Assembly (NCBI GenBank): GCA_035079385.1 | Contig: JAVHKY010000013.1 | Coordinates: forward strand, 2,294,001-2,358,000 | Origin: Aspidiotus rigidus | Taxonomy: Eukaryota; Arthropoda; Insecta; Hemiptera; Diaspididae | Length of the DNA stretch: 64,000 nucleotides | Direction of reading: 5' to 3' | Notes under the pieces: model-generated | Database searches by the model: none | What the model saw: only the letters and a program-made list of their open reading frames with translations | Told to the model about the DNA's origin: nothing | Position numbers and translations under genes: made by a program | Shown: positions 50,690 to 62,559 of the stretch, piece after piece | How the letters are laid out: the number at the start of each line of letters is the position of its first letter | Numbering within the stretch: the stretch's first letter is position 1

Positions 50690-52800
50690 GCAATAATTGT
50701 TTATTTTTTAGAACACCCCAGCTAAACCGATTTCATTACATTCGCGAAATCAAGCCAACAATGCCTCCACGATAAGTGAAATGAGCTCCGAGCACTCTTT
50801 TTGCGAAACAGATTTCCATAATTTTGATGAGAAGTGCGCATATCGTGAGATGTACAACAGTAGACGTGTATGATAACGAATGGACACGCCTGTGTACCTC
50901 TCCTAAGAGTCATCGTGCATATTTGATTTGTACCTATTTTTAGTCGTCTTCCTGTCATTGTTACGCCGTATACTCACACATTTTTGTCTCACCCTTTCCG
51001 AGAAAAAATTATTTTGGAACAAATTTTCTGTTCTTTCGACGGTTTACAAGGTTAAAGTAAAATTACATGAAAAATTCTACCGCACTCGTATCCATGAAAA
51101 GAATAACTCATTTACACCTACGTGAGAATTGGAACTTACGAAAAATTCCTGGTGCTCGCAACATGCGAGTTAATGTTTCATCAGGTGTCTTAAAATTCAC
51201 AAACACAAAAGTCGTAATTTAAGAATCCATCGACGGGTAAGAACATGATTGTGATGCCTATAGGTATCTTTGTTGTCTATCCTGATTGTACTTTCACTCT
51301 TACTATACGGGTTCGTTTACAGTTTAATTCTTCGCGAAAAATTCTCAAGTCGCACCTACATGCCAGCAGCACTTTATCATCGCTATCGTGTGAAAAAAAT
51401 AAATTGACGAGCAATTTGAGTTCTAAGTTGTGTTTTACGTCCGACGACGACGAAATACGCTCGCCTGTTTCCACCGAAACACGTGATTATGCGCCTATTC
51501 TATTCTATTGGCCATTGACATGAACTTCATACGTAATATGCTGTAAACGTTTTCGTATAATCGTACAATTATTGGCCCGAGTACAAAATTCATAATGAGC
51601 ACGTTGGGATTTCGTTGTGTTTGTAAATAATATCGAGTCGAGTAAAATTTATGAAGCTACTGATATCATAATTTCGCTAAGATTCTCTTTGTTAACTTGA
51701 TCGACCGATAACACATCTTTTCACTGATTGATACTACTAGTTGTTGATCGGTTTCCATGGAAAAGATTACTTACGGGTGACACAAAAACTTGACTCATTT
51801 TCTAGAAAGCACGAACAAGGTTATCTTGGCTATTGATCGAGGAAAATTAGAACGAGGGATTAGAAAGAGGGGGGGACGTAGTTCGGAAATTTTAACCCAG
51901 AATAAGATGAGGAATATTTGAAAAATTACCCATGTATATTTTTTTGGCTTTGTAATATCGTTTCCGGACGAAAATCTCTCAAGGCGTGGGTAGTATCTTT
52001 TTAAAGTGTGACACGGGCACGTTCTAAACAAATATTTACGTATCGCAAAAATTTATTCTGAACAAAAAACAAAAAAAAAGATTGTTCCGTTAAATTAAGG
52101 CATGAATAAATATTTAGAAAAATTACCTCACTGCGGATAAGTTTGTATCATCAGTGCCTCTTATTCAAATCATTTTCAGGCTAGTTCATAAAAGAGAAAA
52201 ATATTTCGTTCAAAAGTCAACCATTACTCATCATAAGTTTTAATTCATATCATACATCTTAGTGCAATCAGCATCAATGAGAGTGGTAGAGGAAATCAGC
52301 TCGTTCACCGTAGGCAATATTATTCCTTCCATTCCCAACGCGATCACCATGGTCATCTGAACTCTCACCGACGATGGTGTTAAGCGGTCACGGCTGCTTC
52401 AACAAGTAACCTTGACATGAAGTTCAAGAAAGTCGAGCAGGCAACGTGTTTTCACTGCAAACAAGAGCGGGTGATGGACCACAGCACTATAAGAGCGTGA
52501 GGCGTGGAGGCGTAAGTGAAGCAAGCGTAGTCGGTCTCTCTAAGAGATTGGGGTAAACAAAACACTTGCTTCGAGTAGCCTAGTAGCCACCATGCTAGGT
52601 TCTAAAGAATAGAACCTTGCAGCCACAGTCCTGGAATAAAATAGGGAAATGCAGAACCACGCTATAGCCTACTCTACATCTGCGTACCATTCATATCCAG
52701 ATGTTCAGGAGTAAGAGGAAGATTAATTGAGTCAGAAGAAAGAAGACGAGGAAGAGACTCCAACGGCGATCTACTATATCGAAGCTGGTGTTGTGATTGT
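50690..52800. other. Long spacer, no gene confirmed
   Basis: A 92-codon plus frame at 51245-51523 with a serine-rich tail (SDDDEIRSPVSTE) could be a 3' exon but has no clear partner. The rest (51530-52800) holds no recognised element. Confidence 0.35.
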
Positions 52801-53299
52801 GTGTTCTAAAGTTTTACGTGTTTGAGGGCACTGCAGCTTGGCGGTTGCCAAGAGGAAGGAGTGGTTCGCCGATGAGACTCTTCCAACACTGAAGTTATAT
52901 CCGAAAGGGTGGTTTCTGGTGCTGGAGGAAACAAAATTAATGCATACACACTCCGTACCCACTCCACCAGAAAAGACAGAAAATTACTCTCTTCATTCCC
53001 ATGGTTTTTTGGTTTTTTTAAATACTTTTATTTTTTTATCTCTTGGACATTATGACGCGGGAAACACTTTTTGCTTCACAGCTTTTCAGTGCCTCCCACA
53101 CCATTCACAAGATAAAACAGAAAAATAGGCAAAAGAAAGAAACAATGAAAACAGAATAAAATCAGCCAAGTAGCAATGGCATAGCAACAATAAAACACGT
53201 AATGAAATAAAGGTACAGTCACGCAACGATAAATGTTTTTTAATAAGATAAAGAACAACGACCAGGTTTTGTCTAGGTTGTGCTAGACATCATCAGGTA

Positions 53300-53800
53300 C
53301 TAAGCCCTATGGATCAATTTGAATTGAATGAGATCAAAATGATGATTCTTTTCTAAGTAATGCTTGGCCATAGCGGATTTGCTCGGGAGGTTTCGGCGAA
53401 AGGCTGGAAATTGCTCCTTGGAACGCTCCTTACGGGTGCGGCACGTTTGGCCTACACAGATAGCAGCGCCCGTGGCTCGTTAAACTCCGCAAGACTTTTC
53501 GGGGGGCATTTTATCCTTAAGAGAGGACGAATAACCTAGAGTTGAAAGGGAGTAGAAGGCACAGTTATAGCCATTCGATCCAAAAATTCGGACGATTTTA
53601 TAGCTGTGGTGGCCCAGGAAAGGAAGACGAATCCACCGTTTGCGGCGAGTATAGGATCAGCTCGTAAGACGGGTGAAACAGAACGTATAGCACGCTGAAG
53701 AGATTTGCGAGAAATGATTTTGTCGATGTCGTGAGGAAGATTATTGAGCCAAGCGCTTTCTCGATGTCGAAATTTTCAAGAGACAAAACTGATCTATGAC
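53300..53800 (-). pseudogene. Second Penelope-like element fragment
   Basis: Minus-strand registers give a KDKMPPEKSCGV linker near 53515, then AICVGQTCRTRKERSKEQF, AFRRNLPSKSAMAKHYLEK and NHHFDLIQFKLIH. This is the GIY-YIG endonuclease of Penelope-like elements (C..C..YVGQT.R....R..EH, SA.A.HL....H). The upstream part (53800-53530) is a poorly matching remnant, and the canonical tyrosine of YVGQT is cysteine here. It is broken by frame changes and has no RT. Confidence 0.7.
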
Positions 53801-54540
53801 GTCATCAGATTGTGAATTAAAATTGAAATCTTGAAGATTCTCAAGTTTTCCTGAGTCCCTTGTATCATGTTGTATACAGCCTGAAAATAAGAATTTTTCG
53901 AAGTCTTTTTCCTTCTCATCATATACTATGGCTCAGGAGTCGACATTTTTTCAAATCCAATCCGTGCTACAACTGATAGGAGGGGGACTTCAACCATTTT
54001 CGTCAATAACGTTAGGACAGGTTCTTTGTTTCGACCTCGAGCAATATAAGACAGAAGGGGGAGTTGGAAAGATTTCGACTTCAAGCTTTCAAATTCCGAG
54101 CTATCAATGTATGATAGGAGAGAAATTCGGAAGAATTTTGACTTTGAAAAGAAGTTCGAACTCCGAGCCATATATGATAGACGAGGGACTTGGAAAAACG
54201 ACGATTTCTTTAATAATGTAGAACGAGGAACGCAGGGAACCTGTTCTATGGGTTGAATTGGTTTTGTATTGTGATTTCACAAGTCTGACTATGACGTCAT
54301 TAAATTGTGACATCACAGGCTTGGAATTTGGAGCTACAATATATATGATAAGAGAAGGACTCGGAAAAATTTCGACCCCCCAAGCTATATACGATACGAT
54401 TTTCCAAAAAACTTCGCGATAAAACCGGTTCCCTGTTGAAATTGTCCAAGTCCCCTTCGGAGGTGGGACTTGAAAAAATTTCTATTTTTTCTAAGTCTCT
54501 TTCCATAATATAGAGAACCGAGAAAATTATTCATGTTAGG
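53800..54540. repeat. Family B repeat, with TGACGTCA
   Basis: Tandem units of about 50-60 bp contain TTTCGACTTCAAGC, GAGCCATATATGATAGACGA and GGGACTTGGAAAAA. The AACGCAGGGAACCTGTTCTATGG module is at 54230-54252. TGACGTCA lies at 53797 and 54292. Frames of 70-97 codons on both strands are repeat artefacts. Confidence 0.7.
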
Positions 54541-54900
54541 CCCCAGCATTTAAGGGATTCCAAATCACATATAAGTTACTAGCATAGCCGAGGGGTTGGG
54601 GCTGCACAAGTCGACTCTGATGCAACGTTTTTTCCAAAGGAGAGGGACGGGGCCCAGCTCGAGACTGCACTGACACCACATAATAATAGACTCAACGAGC
54701 ATTTTACCTGTGAGAGGTCGCACGATTTAATACCATCTAAGAGGAGAAACAATTTATTCGTTTTTTTTATCCTTCATCACGCAAAATGTTACGTTCTTCA
54801 GTATTTAAAAGTTTTCACCGGTTTGGTTTATTCACGTGCGCGGCAATTACGCACGTGTCAAATAACAATGATAATTAAAACTGGTCTAAAACAAGGGAAA

Positions 54901-55152
54901 TTAAACTTCTAACAGAAGATAATTAATTATTAATGCGCAACTCATATCATCAGAAGAAGATCTTTCCAATCGGATGAACATTTGCGAAAGATATACAGGA
55001 TTAGATGTGGCAAAATGAGAGCGCGAGAAGTACGCTACTTCAACTTTGCCAATTTTTACTCGACTGACGTAGGGCACGAAGAAAATTTTAATTAAGTCTT
55101 TGAACGCTAAAACGTCATCGACTCTCATAAAATAAAACGAAGAACAGAGCAT
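54901..55152 (-). CDS. Possible terminal exon, unrecognised
   Basis: A minus-strand frame of about 80 codons ends at a stop near 54901 (MSCALIINYLLLEV). It includes VDDVLAFKDLIKIFFVPYVS and SRVKIGKVEVAYFSRSHFAT, which look protein-like. An acceptor-like TTTTTTAATAG lies just upstream (about 55158). No partner exon or family was identified. Confidence 0.35.
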   Translation of the reverse strand: MLCSSFYFMRVDDVLAFKDLIKIFFVPYVSRVKIGKVEVAYFSRSHFATSNPVYLSQMFIRLERSSSDDMSCALIINYLLLEV

Positions 55153-55601
55153 AGAAAATCTATTAAAAAAATTGCCTCGAGCTAGTCGGACGCCTTGACG
55201 ATTCGAACCGTCGCGTACATTTTAGGCAACACTGCTCGCTGAATGTGGCTAGAGCTACCTTATCAATTTTGGCTTCGAGTCGTCGTCAGCGAATTTTTCT
55301 CTAGATAATAATAATAGTATACGCCGAGTAGTTAGCAGTTAAGTATAGCCTAGTGTCGACGCTGTCCAATATAAACGCGATTTTTCTAATAATTGATTGT
55401 GCTGCGCGAAATCTATAAAATTTTTTCAAAATAAATTAATAAATATCGTGCAATATGAGGAAATTATCGATTGTTCGAACGCACTAATGCCAGCGATTTG
55501 CAACATTGATTTCCGTTAAAATAGCGAAGAAAGGAAAAAAAGAAGAAAAAAAAAGAAAAGTATATCACATATTTTGTAGGTTTACATTTAAAAAAAAATT
55601 A

Positions 55602-55830
55602 TTATTCGTCGACTAATGCGTTAACTGAAATATTGAGCCTGGGTTGGATTGTCGAGCGCGACAATTTTTCTCGAAATGCCGGTTTCAAAAAGAACTCTTC
55701 ATCAGCTGATAGCTTGCACTCCAGGTAAATCTTTTGGCTAAAATAGTAGATGTCATTTAGTGCGCGTGCGTAAAGATAAAATTTCACATGATCGCCCTTA
55801 TCGTTCCTCGTGTAATCCTCGTGTTCTTGA
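55602..55830 (-). CDS. Probable terminal exon, unrecognised
   Basis: After a strong acceptor (TTTTTTCTCTTCAAG) the minus strand reads about 75 codons to a stop: EHEDYTRNDKGDHVKFYLYA, then YYFSQKIYLECKLSADEEFF, then a basic tail ending SVNALVDE. The charged, mixed composition contrasts with the AT-rich flanks. Upstream exons lie beyond 55845 and were not found. No family recognised. Confidence 0.45.
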
Positions 55831-55849
55831 AGAGAAAAAATTTTTGATA

Positions 55850-57100
55850 TTATAGTATTATATACACATGAACTAGAATAGCTCGTTTCGGAAGAAGGGG
55901 GGAAAAAGTTGATATTAATTTTGATAAATATGTTAATAATTGGCATTATCGAATATTTTTTAGTTATAACTTCCACGTCTGTCATTCGTAACACTGTTTT
56001 GGTAACACTGACTCGTAGACACTACTCGACGATTTTCACAAATACATTAATTTGAAATGTAAGCTACAATTAATAGTTCATATAGGCTATATGATTTGCT
56101 GATTTCGTGATTTTTAAACGCATATTCATTACTCCTTACTATGCCTCTTCGATCCAAAATAGGAAGCCTTGAAAATGAAAACGAAATTCTATGTAAAACA
56201 CTTAAACCTCGCTCTAACGTATACGGCCATCAGTTCGTGAAGTATGTATAGAGAAGTAAAAGGAACCTAAACAATGAAACTTTTAGAGGCCAGGATAATG
56301 GTAAAATCAATTTTAAAGAATTTGTCTGTGTCTAACACATAGCGTATGTAGAAAATATTTCTATATAGCAATCAATTTCAGGTACATCAATAGGCGATAA
56401 CACAGGCTTAAAGTGTAATTTCTTAATTATTATATACTTCATAACAATGATCAAAAGATGCACCGAGAATTGAGTTTTCAAGACAATATGAGACCATGGC
56501 ATAACGAAGAAAATAATTGTAATGATTCTGCATAATGAGTATTACTCCTTTGTCACAAAACTCTTCAACAAAGTAGAACTGTAATGTTAGATACGTAAAT
56601 GGTTTCCAAAGTAGGCCAAATCCTGAATCGCGATGCACGCCTAATTTGCAACAAATATAATTTAGAACATTCAAACCAGTAGAGGAAGAAAGTACCTTGT
56701 GAGTGCGTAAATGAAAGCGTCACAAATTTTGTTCTCATAGTGACTTGGCCCAAATTTCAAAAGGAGGGGAGCGTACTGACTTCTCTCCCCTAAAAGAATA
56801 AATAATTTCAATTGAAAGTATCGAACGAAGACTTACGAATATTAGGAGTTCAAAAGGCAGCTCCAATGAGAGAGAAGTTTACCCTCTAAGCTCTCTTCTT
56901 AGGTTTACGTCACTGTTCGTCTCAAACATCACGAACAAAAACTTCACCAAATTCTCTCACTGGTTGGCATTCGAACAATAACAAAAATTTGCCAGTTAAT
57001 GGATTTGATCAGTATTTGAACAGAAAAAGTATTTTAGGAGGCTTCGGGGAACTCACGATCTTCAATCTTCTTCGGAATTTTCCCAAATCCAACAGCTCAT
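55850..57100. other. Spacer, no supported gene
   Basis: AT-rich, with short frames on both strands (for example 56423-56674 minus) lacking motifs. Upstream exons of the 55602-55830 gene may be present but unseen. Confidence 0.35.
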
Positions 57101-57119
57101 GCATCTTTTACGTACGTCG

Positions 57120-58120
57120 AAATTTTTCTTCTCTATAAAGATCGCGACTTAGAATTTCGTCAGGTTTTTCAACTAAAGTTGCCAACTCTTTCCTTTATTC
57201 TCGAGTCAAAATTCTTACAAATTCGTTTCATGAAGAACACTAATTCTTCACGTTTTCTTTTCATGGAATCATGAGTGGCGGTACAGGGGAGACGGGGAGC
57301 AAGTTATACCCTCATTCAGAACACTGTGAGGGATATTCCTCCCCAGCCTCGAAAAAGTAGGCAACATCGAGTAAGGAACCTAATTAACGGGTAAAATAAA
57401 AAATTGCAAATTGATGAAGAACCGACCAACAAATGTTTTATAATTTTTTCGTCCCCCTCTGAGAAGAAACGTCGTCTTCCTTAACAAAGTTGGACGAGAA
57501 ACGCAAAGGACCTGTTCTAGGGGTCAAATTCGTTTTGGTGTTGAGAATTAGAATTGCAATCTGAATGTTCTTTTGAGTTCATGATGTGTAGTCAAGAAGT
57601 TGAGATTTTTCCAAGGCTCGCCTATCATCTACCATCGTTTGAAAGTCTACATTTTAACAGGGAACCTGTTTTATGGAGGTGGGGTTTCGGAAAATTTGCC
57701 GCGCGCCATACATCGTATAAAAATAAAGAATTTGAACTTGGAAAAATGTCGACTTTCGAGCCATTATTTATGACAGGAGGGGGACTTGAAAAAATTTCGA
57801 CTTGAAGGATTTGGGCTTAGAAAAATTTCGTTTATCGAGCCATCATATGATAGGAGAGGGCCTTGGAAATTTTTCAACTCTTGATCCATGATTGGACTTT
57901 GAATTCCCATTACAAAAACAAATTTCACCTAGAGAGCAGGTTTTCTGTAATCCTCGTCCAACTTCGTTAAGGATGTCGTCGTTTTTTTCAAGTCCCTTTC
58001 CTATCATTATATTATGGCTCGAAAGTCAGAATCCAAATCCTTCCTTAGAGTAGGACGATTTTCGCAGGACACCACACGGCGTATACGGCAAATTAAACCC
58101 CATAGAATTCAGGTTCTCTG
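57120..58120. repeat. Family B repeat, long copy
   Basis: Carries TTTTAACAGGGAACCTGTTT (57651), AAATTTGCCGCGCGCCATAC, and tandem units GACTTGGAAAAATGTCGACT, TCGAGCCAT-AT-ATGA-AGGAG. It ends with an inverted copy of the module near 58070-58135 (CACACGGCGTATACGGCAAA ... CAGGTTCTCTGTTAAAA). Confidence 0.7.
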
Positions 58121-58233
58121 TTAAAATTTACTCTGTTATATCCGTATGGAACTGATAGTATAGTTTTTTTTGAACATCATAAATTGTATTTACTTACGTT
58201 AATTATCTTACGATTTTCCAAGTTACGGCCAGA

Positions 58234-58322
58234 CATACCGAAGGAAAGATACTCGAAAAAGTAAACACAATGCGGTCTATACAAAATTTATTGTGTTTAC
58301 CGAGTCTCCCTCTTTCGGTACT
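58234..58322. repeat. Hairpin element
   Basis: ACCGAAGGAAAGATACTCG with AAACACAAT on the left is matched in reverse by ATTGTGTTTACCGAGTCTC and CTTTCGGTA on the right. Confidence 0.7.
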
Positions 58323-58329
58323 ATGTTAA

Positions 58330-59780
58330 GTTTTAGCTCTCTGAATGGATATAGGGGCGTATCCGGTACGAAGCAAGATAATAATGATTTTTTTTAATCG
58401 TAGGAAAATAAATAAGGAGAAGAAAACGAGGGGAACATTACATTCAAGTTCGTGTTCGGCTAGACAAATAATCCGATCTATAGTTCAAGTTTCCACCCGT
58501 TTCATGAAAATGACCTAGTTTCAGATATGACGGGGATTCAGAAGTTTTTAATATTTGAGCGATGTTTATAAGGAGGAGAACCTGGGTGTAAGAGCTACAA
58601 ATAAGAAGAGGAAAGCTTGATAGAATTTTGACTTCGAAGGAAAAGTCAGAAGCAAGTACCGTTAATTCTTGTCGCTAAATAACCCTTTCTTGTCTTAACA
58701 ATTATTTCTTCTTACCAATCCTTCTATTCATTCTCATTAACGAAGAAGCATGGTTCAGTTTTGTATCTCGATTCTAAAAGTTGAAAAAAAAAAAACGGAA
58801 TGACTGTGCATATTTTTCAGATGATCATAGTGCTTTAGGTTGTTGGAGAACAAAAACAAGTAAATTGTTTTCCCCGTCGTAGTACGCTATTAGAATTGGC
58901 AGGAAGTAATTTTATTTTCCAAATAGAACGATGAGCTCTTTTCGGATGGAAAATTTAGTCACTCATCTCCCAATGATAGTGTAGGAATTGACAGTATCTT
59001 ATTAGAAAATATGTATAGTGTATACGGTACCTAACAATTTTTCCTATAATTCTGAGCAGGTTTTTTATAACGGTCATTTATGCTACACTCAAAAAGAAGA
59101 AACTTGCTAAACGATAAAATTTTTCAATGACTTTATCTTGATACACGGTTTTAAAGAAACGCTGACGGTATCAAGTGCATAATTCCCATTCGGCTTAGGT
59201 ATCATTTTACCTACACTAAAGGTATGATCCGAATTTTACGAAAACCTTATCGCAAGTATTAGAACGTTTAAGTTCGGTAATAAATTTGTACGCGCGATAA
59301 CGACAAACATTTCAAATAAAAAAATTTTCATTTGCCCAACTTTATCATCATAATTACATATCTAACCTGTCTCACAATAAAATACTGAAAACTATAAACT
59401 TACATTTTTTGTTTACCTCAAGAACAAATCACGTATCCTCGCCGTACTCAAGAAAAAAGCAGGAATCCTAATTTATATTCTGAATTTCATACTTCACCGC
59501 AAAATCCTAATTAAAGCTATGAGAACAATGAAGAATTTTGTTTTAATAGCCTTGTCGAACAAAGTACAATGAGTACGAATGTTCCTCTGTAGCTATTTTG
59601 AGTTTATAGACGCTTTAAAGATAAGAAAAATATTTATATACCGGTCGATAAAAACGCAAAGAAGTAAAAATCGAAGTAAGATTGATTTAGAAAAGAGAAG
59701 CAAAAAAATTATTTTCGTGTGGGAAGGCTCAAAGGAAATATACTTGACAAATGAGATTTCAAATGCAGGGTGTCCTAGTT
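58330..59780. other. Spacer, no supported gene
   Basis: AT-rich sequence. Mirror frames at 59579-59812 (+) and 59593-59808 (-) are not supported by motifs. Confidence 0.35.
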
Positions 59781-59788
59781 CTGATAAC

Positions 59789-60013
59789 CTGGTAAACATT
59801 ATTTTCACTTGAAGCCCCCGGTCAAAAGGGAAAACAGGGCTTCAAATAGGGATTGAATGGATATTTTTTCCCAAATGAAGCCCGGGGATCCAAAGGGCTT
59901 CAGCTGAGGAAAAAACGGAAAAAAAGGAATCAACGGGGCTTCGAATGGGGGTCAAAAGAATAGTTCTCCCCATTTTTTCCAGGGCTTCAGAGGGAAGATA
60001 AATTGTTTACCAG
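59789..60013. mobile_element. Small TIR element with GGGCTTCA repeats (225 bp)
   Basis: Ends are inverted copies of CTGGTAAACA-T. The interior carries at least six copies of GGGCTTCA or its complement TGAAGCCC (for example TTGAAGCCCCC, AGGGCTTCAAAT, GAAGCCCGGGG, GGGCTTCAGC, GGGGCTTCGAAT, AGGGCTTCAGAG). It has no coding capacity. Dense subterminal repeats suggest a non-autonomous element whose transposase binds that motif. Confidence 0.65.
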
Positions 60014-60179
60014 AAAAAGAGCTGTTGTAAAATAATGGTATTCATTGTCAAAAAAAATTATTTTGACTTTTATAATGTCTTCGTCTAGTGTATTGGATGG
60101 TAGGCTAACTAACACTTGTACTAATTGCTGAACATGGATTGAGTGGAACTGAGCCTTATAAGCCTATCGTACACTGATA

Positions 60180-60750
60180 ATTTTCAAACTCGGATTCTTC
60201 AACAGAATTGAATAAAAGATCAATTTTAACAGGGAACCTGTTTTATGGATATTTTTTTGAGAAATTTTCCGTATGCCGTTTGGCAAAAACTTAGAAAAAA
60301 TCACGGCTTCCTTGACGAAGTTGGACGGGGAACACAGAGAACCTGTTCCACGGGTCAAATTTGTTTTTGTATTGAGAATTCAAGGAAGCCTAGACCTAGT
60401 ATAAGCCTCGAAAAAATAAGATATCATCAGTGACCTGGAGCTATTTTACAACTTACAAATATATAGCTCTAGAGTGGACATTTTTCCGAGTTTCTCTCCT
60501 ATCATAATTATATAGCTCGCAGGTCGAAATTTTATCACGTTTCCCTTCATTATATACAGCTCAAGAGTGGAAATTTGTCCAAGTCCCTCTCCTATCATAC
60601 ATAGATTGAGAGTAGAAATTTTTTTCAAGTCCTCCTCCTACCATATATAGCTTGAGAATCAAAATTTTAACAGGGAACCTGTTCTATGATTTTTTTTTTT
60701 AAATTTGCCATCTGATGTACAGCCAAAATGGACTTGGAAAAATTTTGCTC
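60180..60750. repeat. Family B repeat, mixed orientation
   Basis: TTTTAACAGGGAACCTGTT occurs twice (60227 and 60666). Between them, units of about 55-60 bp read ATATAGCTC.AGAGT.GAAATT, TTTCCAAGTCCCTCTCCTAT, opposite in direction to the copy near 54100. Confidence 0.7.
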
Positions 60751-60780
60751 CTTTTTTTATTTATTTATTTACTTATTTAG

Positions 60781-60794
60781 TTTCTTTCTTTTTT

Positions 60795-60825
<31 letters not shown>

Positions 60826-60842
60826 AACTTTTTTTTTTTTTT
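60781..60842. repeat. (TTTC)n microsatellite and poly(T)
   Basis: About eight TTTC units followed by a run of T and then G. Confidence 0.9.
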
Positions 60843-60844
60843 TT

Positions 60845-61000
60845 GGGGGGGGGGGCTTTTGCTTCTGGCAGGCTAGAACCCCTATGTAATTGCAAAAAAA
60901 TGTTCTCACCGGAAAAATGTGTTGTGACGTCACTCAAGATATATATTCTCTGTCTCTTGAGATTTTATTTTCTCTTGGCAAATTATATTTCCCGCACAGT
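60845..61000. repeat. Direct repeat partner of 61755-61900
   Basis: The order GGGCTTTTGCTTCTGGCA, AACCCCTATGTAATTGCAAA, TGTTCTCACCGGAAAAATGT, GTTGTGACGTCACTCAAG recurs at 61755-61900 with small changes (GGGCTCTTGCCTCTGGCAAG, AGTTCTCACCGCGAAAATGT, GTTGTGACGTTACTCAAG). Confidence 0.8.
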
Positions 61001-62083
61001 TTTCGTCAATATCTCTCTTTGGTATAATCGTCAATCTATGATGATGATAAACTGCGCGATGTTTGTTCATAATTATACCTTACATGAGAATATTGCGTAA
61101 AATTTTGTCGTTTATTTGTGATCATGCCTCGTTGCTGCTGTGTCCCAGGATGTTTACAGAAGAAAAAGTCTGGTTGATCGAATACGTATATCTCAATTTC
61201 TTTATTAGTGTATCATTAACCTGGCTGGGAACACTCGTATCATGATTGTTTGCGGGGAACCTTTGCATTTTGGATATTAACAGGCAAAGAGGAACCAAAT
61301 CTCTCAGGTTCCAGATTTGAGGGGAACAAGATGCGCGAATTTCTTGGAGAAAAATGAATGGAAATCGAGTAAATACGCCCTCAAAATGACTCCCGCAAAA
61401 CAGCTATTTTAATAAAAAGGTGTGAAAACGCCTAAAAACGCGTTTTTTCTAATTTATCTCGTAAACCGTACATTCTACGAAAAAAATACCTCCGTACAAA
61501 AATGATCTAGGTAAAATTTCCTAGGAGGTGTACTCTTTACAATTTTTAATTAGCGCAATATGACGGAAATAATGCGCGCAGAAATCGACAAGACGGAGTG
61601 TCTACCACTGTGTACCGTTTCGCGTTACACCCCGTACTGGAGTGTCAACGCGCGACCTTGTATTTCCCGTGTGTTCATGTACTGTTTCGCCGAGGACCGC
61701 GTGCAAGAAATGTTGACGTAAAACGCGCGGTACTACGTAATGGTAGAGAGGGCTTTTTGGGGCTCTTGCCTCTGGCAAGGCGAGAGCCCTTATGCAATCG
61801 CAAAGGAAAAAAAAAAAAGAAAAAAGACAGTTCTCACCGCGAAAATGTGTTGTGACGTTACTCAAGTTAAACATACGTTTTCTGTTATTTGAGATTCAAT
61901 TTTTGCCAATTTCGGAAGTTTTTCTTGAGATTTTATTTCCGCGTAGCATTTTTCAAATTTTTGTTCAGCCTACGCAAGTTTTATTTTTGCATAGTATTTT
62001 CTGAATTCTTATACAGTCCACTGTGGTATGAAACGCAAATGTAGTTGGACAAAATTAAATCAACTCTTTTTTTCGCCAAACTA

Positions 62084-62545
62084 GATCAATTCTTATGTAA
62101 AATTACCCGCAGAATCCGAAAAAAATACATCAACACTTCTCCGAGTACTGGAAATTGCTGGAAATGCCAAAATTTGAAAAATATATACTTTTCTAGGCTG
62201 GAGAATCGCCTTAGACTGTGATTGTTACTAATTTCCATTCAAAGTAAATTGATTCCTATGTAAAATTACCCGCAGAATTTGAAAAAAATGGATAAAAAAT
62301 TCTCCAGTGCCTGGAACGCTCTGGAACTGGTAAAAAATCGAGAAGACCCGAATTTTTGTCTTGGAGAACCGTGGTTCTTACTACTTTCTTTGTCAATTAG
62401 ATCAATTCTTATGTAAAAACATACGCCGAGTTCAGGAAAAATGGTCGACAAATTCTCCAGTCGCTGAAACGTTCTGGAACTAGTAAAGAATCGAGCAATT
62501 CCTCATTTTCGTCCAGGAGAACCGTGGTTTTTATCCATCTTTGGC
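62084..62545. repeat. Three degenerate tandem units of about 155-163 bp
   Basis: Each unit starts near AGATCAATTCTTATGTAAAA (aligned points 62091, 62254, 62407), continues CCGCAGAAT, GGAAAAATGG, CTCCAGT.CCTGGAA.GCTCTGG, and ends with GGAGAACCGTGGTT. It forms the core of the long-TIR element. Confidence 0.8.
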
Positions 62546-62559
62546 CGAAAATTCCATCT

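Noticed and set aside
53926..54316. 70-97-codon frames on both strands
   Set aside because: They are generated by the family B tandem units and recur in different frames at other copies.
61598..61874. 85-90-codon frames on both strands as genes
   Set aside because: The same frames reappear inverted at 63214-63501 because they lie in the long inverted arms.
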